Of a DNA stretch of 64,000 bases, positions 60,798 to 64,000 are shown piece after piece. The translations under genes and the position numbers were made by a program. Origin of the DNA: Rutidosis leptorrhynchoides (taxonomy: Eukaryota > Streptophyta > Magnoliopsida > Asterales > Asteraceae); NCBI RefSeq assembly GCF_046630445.1, contig NC_092333.1, positions 98,616,001-98,680,000 on the forward strand, read 5' to 3'. Within the stretch, counting starts at the first letter, position 1, and each line of letters starts with the position of its first letter. The notes under the pieces are model-generated. The model made no database searches, was not told the DNA's origin, and saw nothing but the letters and a program-made list of their open reading frames with translations.

Positions 60798-62254
60798 TGT
60801 GGGTTAACATGGGATTATGCTTAATGAATAATGACTATACTAATCTAAACCCATAACAATAAGTGTTTTGATGATGACATATGCACATAGCTAAAGGTGA
60901 TGGTAGACATCTTGACATAAATCATCAAGTTCACTAATCCACATTTGATCTAGCAAAAGACCAAAAACCAAAGAAAGCCAAAAATGAAAAAAGGGAACAC
61001 GGCTGAACCACGGTTGATCGTAGGTCAGACCGTGGAGACCTGCACCCAGATTTGTGAAATCAGGGGATGCACGGTCGACTCCACGGCTGACCGTGGGTCG
61101 ACTACAGAAACCTTCTGTCCGGTTTTTGATCGAAAAATGTTTGACCACTTCCAGACATCTATAATTTATGAAATATGTTCAAACATGCTTAGGATAGTTG
61201 CCTCCTTCATTCCTGGTCACTAGAACACTAATCTTGGTTAATCACGCCTAATGACACCTTATTGACGATTAAGCCTAGATTATGGATAACACATAAGTGT
61301 TATAAGAAAATATGCACATCTAAAATGTATCTAGACATTCTTAGGATGGTCACCAAGTCCCAACCAAGAATTGCTCTTTCATTGTACATGTGTTGGATAT
61401 TAATGTATGTTTATACATTAATCTTGCAAATACCACTTTGCAAGTAAAACTTACTTGTCTTAGTTTAATGCTATGATATGCTTAATTCTAATATTATCTT
61501 AATAATCTCTTGCTAGTTATTACATAAATATTACTTGACTACTTGTTATTAGTACATGTGTATTACTTGACTATTTGACTAAGTGCTAAATGATAAGTAG
61601 TAAGTTAATATGTATATGTATCAAACTTGTCTTGCTATTTGTTACAAGTTGGAACTAGTATTTGGACTACTTCAATATATGCATGTGTTGGATAAATTGT
61701 AAAATGTCATAATCTTGTAAACTTAAAAGACAATGAAATATTAAAACTCATGGGTTTGCTTAAATCTAAAATTAAGTTTATGAATAAGTTTAAAATTGAT
61801 TAACTTGATGTCTTGCAACATGCTTAATTGTTACTACATGATTAATTTGTCAAGACATCATTAAAACACTTAATTAATTACAAACGAGTTCAAATTTGAA
61901 TACTAGCATGCTCTGTGATTAAAGTGGGTTTGTGTCATCAATGACATGTTGACCAACCAATAGAGATTTAGCAAATGTGTTAAATACAAATAAAGGATTA
62001 TGAAAAAAAACTGAGATTGCCTCAGGTGATCATCATGTCTTGTATCCAAGAATATTAGACTTCTTACTTTGGACATGATAAGTCACTGTCAAAGCAATCC
62101 ATCCAAGGTAAATGGACATATAATGCATATAGTACTTGTATAGGATGTTGGTTATCATTTGCAGGTGTTAAATGAAGTAAAGTGTTCAAAGAGTGATGTC
62201 CAAAACTGATTCAAACGGCTACACAACGGATATAAATTTTTGGACTGAAGCACG

Positions 62255-62279
62255 CACGGTCGACCCGCAGTCGACCGTG
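62255..62279. repeat. Perfect inverted repeat CACGGTCGAC/GTCGACCGTG
   Basis: Ten-base arms with a 5-base loop (CCGCA), about 40 bases upstream of the TATA box. Related but less regular inverted words occur at 61000-61100. Confidence 0.9.
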
Positions 62280-62315
62280 AGCCAAGCCGCAAACAGGGCT
62301 GACCTTTTTATCTCT

Positions 62316-62327
62316 CCATATAAATAG
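62316..62327 (+). promoter_or_regulatory. TATA box of the Sire-like LTR
   Basis: CTCCATATAAATAGC is a close match to the plant TATA consensus, with a transcript-like A/C-rich stretch starting 30-40 bases downstream. Confidence 0.55.
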
Positions 62328-62420
62328 CAAGACTTGGAGAACTTTGAAGACTTGGACCTCTTGCATGCTACAACTCAAAATCATCATAGAATCACAAGAA
62401 CATAACACTTCTACATATGT

Positions 62421-64000
62421 TTGTGAAACGTAAAATGAAACGTAAAATTGACATTTAAATACAGTTACAATTGCTTATCAAATGAAACGTAAAATTGACA
62501 TTTTACTAAAATATCATAAATTGAAGAACTTTTGTTGGTCGATACTTAATTCGGGACGCATAGAGTATGATATTATGATTCGGGAATCATGATATCCTGC
62601 CATCCAGATTAAATCAAGATATCCTGCCATCCTGGTTAAAACAAGATTTTTTAATAAAACATAAATGATACTCTATTACGAGAGCATCCTTCCATAAATA
62701 CTTGTTTTTATTAAATGACAGTCACATATTACCCTACTATATATCAACAAAAGGGTCTGAATGCCGTTTTACGTTATACACAAGATGTCGTTTGAATCGT
62801 TGAGGGTACAAGCTTAGTAGGTCACGTGTTTGGTGGAAAGCTCACCCACCTTAATTTTTTTTCTCTTTTTGATACAAACTCTCTATCCTCCCCATTTTCT
62901 TTAGAGGCTATCTCTCCTTCTCATTTTCTCTTACTTCTTAACACTAAAACCCACAATAAGTTTGATATGTAAATAACTCTCACATCGCTGGATATTAGAA
63001 GACACCAACGTTACCACTTAACTCGAAAGTAAGTTACGAAGCAATCCCAACCAGTTTTGCCTGAATCGGCTGGCACGCGCGCCACCCAGAGACAGCGTTG
63101 AAGTTTTGCAATTAAACGGTCACCATCCAAGTTTATGCGATTTTAGATAGTGTGTTGCGCTTCTATTTCTGTTATTTATTCCGTAAGTTATAGATTTGTT
63201 TCTATAAACCTTAAATTTTTATTTGTCAGACACTTTTATTCTCTTTTGATTGATTATATTTTTATGTTTAATTAGAGCTTGAAGTCATTGAATAACGGAG
63301 GAAATTTCAGGTATTTTTTTGAAACCCCAATTTTTTCCCCCTTCATTTACATTTTTTGGGTTGAATTTTATTGTTTTTATGTTGAATTAGGGCTTGAAAT
63401 ATCTGAATCGCAGTAAAATTTTAGTAGTTTGTTGAGAACATAATTTTATTTCGCTTTTCACACATGTTTTGTTATTTATTGGTTCTTTACAATTCATACT
63501 ATTAAAATACTCCTAGATAGACGATAAAACCCACAAATATTTGAATGAAATAAAAAAGGGCTTAAGAGCTATTATTAAAATACTCCGTTATTCATTACTT
63601 GAAATTAATGAAACGTAGTTTGTGGGAATTGTGGGGTACATAAAGAAGGATAAATGTGTGGGTTTTGATTAAAAAGAATAGAGGGTTTCAAAGATTGTTT
63701 ACTTTAACTGCACAAAAATTGAAGCTTTCATGTTGCGAATGCTTTTATTTATTTGTCAATTCAAGAACTATGCTAATAAGCGTTATACGGAATCGTTTAT
63801 TTGATCTTATATGACTTATGTGGTTATGGCTACTCTTTTAAGTTTGGGTTGAAAACTTTAAATCTGTCAGGTAATACTTTTATTGACTTGGTAATGGTAT
63901 ATACAAGCATATTTATACACATTCTTTCTAAATTGAGGAAATGCAAATAAATGTACGATTTTGATAAGTGTTTTTATGTATTGGCTTATGTTCTCTGTTT
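62421..64000 (+). other. Right-edge region: short repeats, then a possible host-gene 5' region
   Basis: 62422-62500 holds a direct repeat of AATGAAACGTAAAATTGACA, and 62580-62640 repeats ATATCCTGCCATCC. From about 62850 the sequence turns CT-rich (TTTTCTCTTTTTG, CTATCTCTCCTTCTC), then GGTAAGT-like and TTTCAGGT-like junctions appear (for example near 63310). Together these look like a plant promoter, 5' UTR and first introns of a gene continuing past the edge. No coding exon is visible, so the gene is not identified. Confidence 0.3.

Larger units (their letters stand above)
60798..62420 (+). mobile_element. Probable Sire-type copia LTR, solo or truncated
   Basis: Follows a GAGGGAGAA polypurine-like tract and starts TGTGGGTTAACATGGGATTATGC. 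It contains TTTTGATGATGACATATGC, a phrase typical of Sire-type LTRs, inverted repeats around 61000-61100 and 62255-62279, and a TATA box at about 62318. No partner LTR or pol is in the window, and the right end is not defined (no clear CA terminus), so this may be a truncated 3' LTR. Confidence 0.45.

Overview
The window is plant nuclear DNA made almost entirely of transposable elements inserted into one another. I see no intact single-copy host gene. The TE lineages (Athila and Tekay Ty3/gypsy, Sire-like copia, CACTA), the AT-rich composition, and the style of the LTR ends and primer-binding sites fit a eudicot. The Tekay LTR termini resemble those I associate with Asteraceae, but that family assignment is inference.

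The oldest recognisable layer is a CACTA (En/Spm) DNA transposon. It runs from beyond the left edge (its left part is visible from 16615) to a clear right terminus at 59864. It carries a TNP2-type transposase (in three blocks between 18389 and 46050), a divergently oriented partial copy of a second gene (16615-17850, minus), and a fuller, only distantly similar second gene on the plus strand (46661-58855). The latter encodes a plant-transposase domain, two DUF8039-like blocks and a Ulp1/C48 cysteine protease. A subterminal array of about 16 ACACGTCTAATTG-like repeats and the TIR close the right end.

Four LTR retrotransposons lie in or beside this CACTA. (i) 20366-33774, plus: a near-complete Tekay chromovirus with target-site duplication CCGCA inside the TNP2 coding sequence. 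Its leader carries an acidic ORF and an F-box-like pseudogene between the LTR and gag. (ii) 34202-45236, minus: a large non-coding (LARD-like) Tekay relative, also in TNP2, whose LTRs contain a tRNA-derived module. (iii) 49004-56578, plus: a short, probably young Athila relative with LTRs of equal length (2256 bp), a gag-like ORF only, and a perfect duplication GCGTT in the DUF8039 coding region. (iv) 1-16405, minus: a decayed Athila element with gag, protease, RT, RNase H, integrase, a zinc-knuckle ORF and an env-like ORF. It sits in an LTR fragment (16406-16614) of a second copy of the Tekay family, which itself sits in an intron of the left CACTA gene.

Right of the CACTA end (59865-64000) is flanking sequence containing a probable Sire-type copia LTR (60798 to about 62420) and an unassigned stretch resembling a plant 5' UTR/first-intron region at the edge.

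The points I would examine first are the 16-bp palindromes at a constant 32-bp period in the Athila element (four places), the F-box and acidic ORFs inside the Tekay leader together with a second polypurine-tract-like site before gag, and the CACTA architecture with two diverged second genes in opposite orientation. All boundaries and homologies come from reading the sequence; no database search was run.
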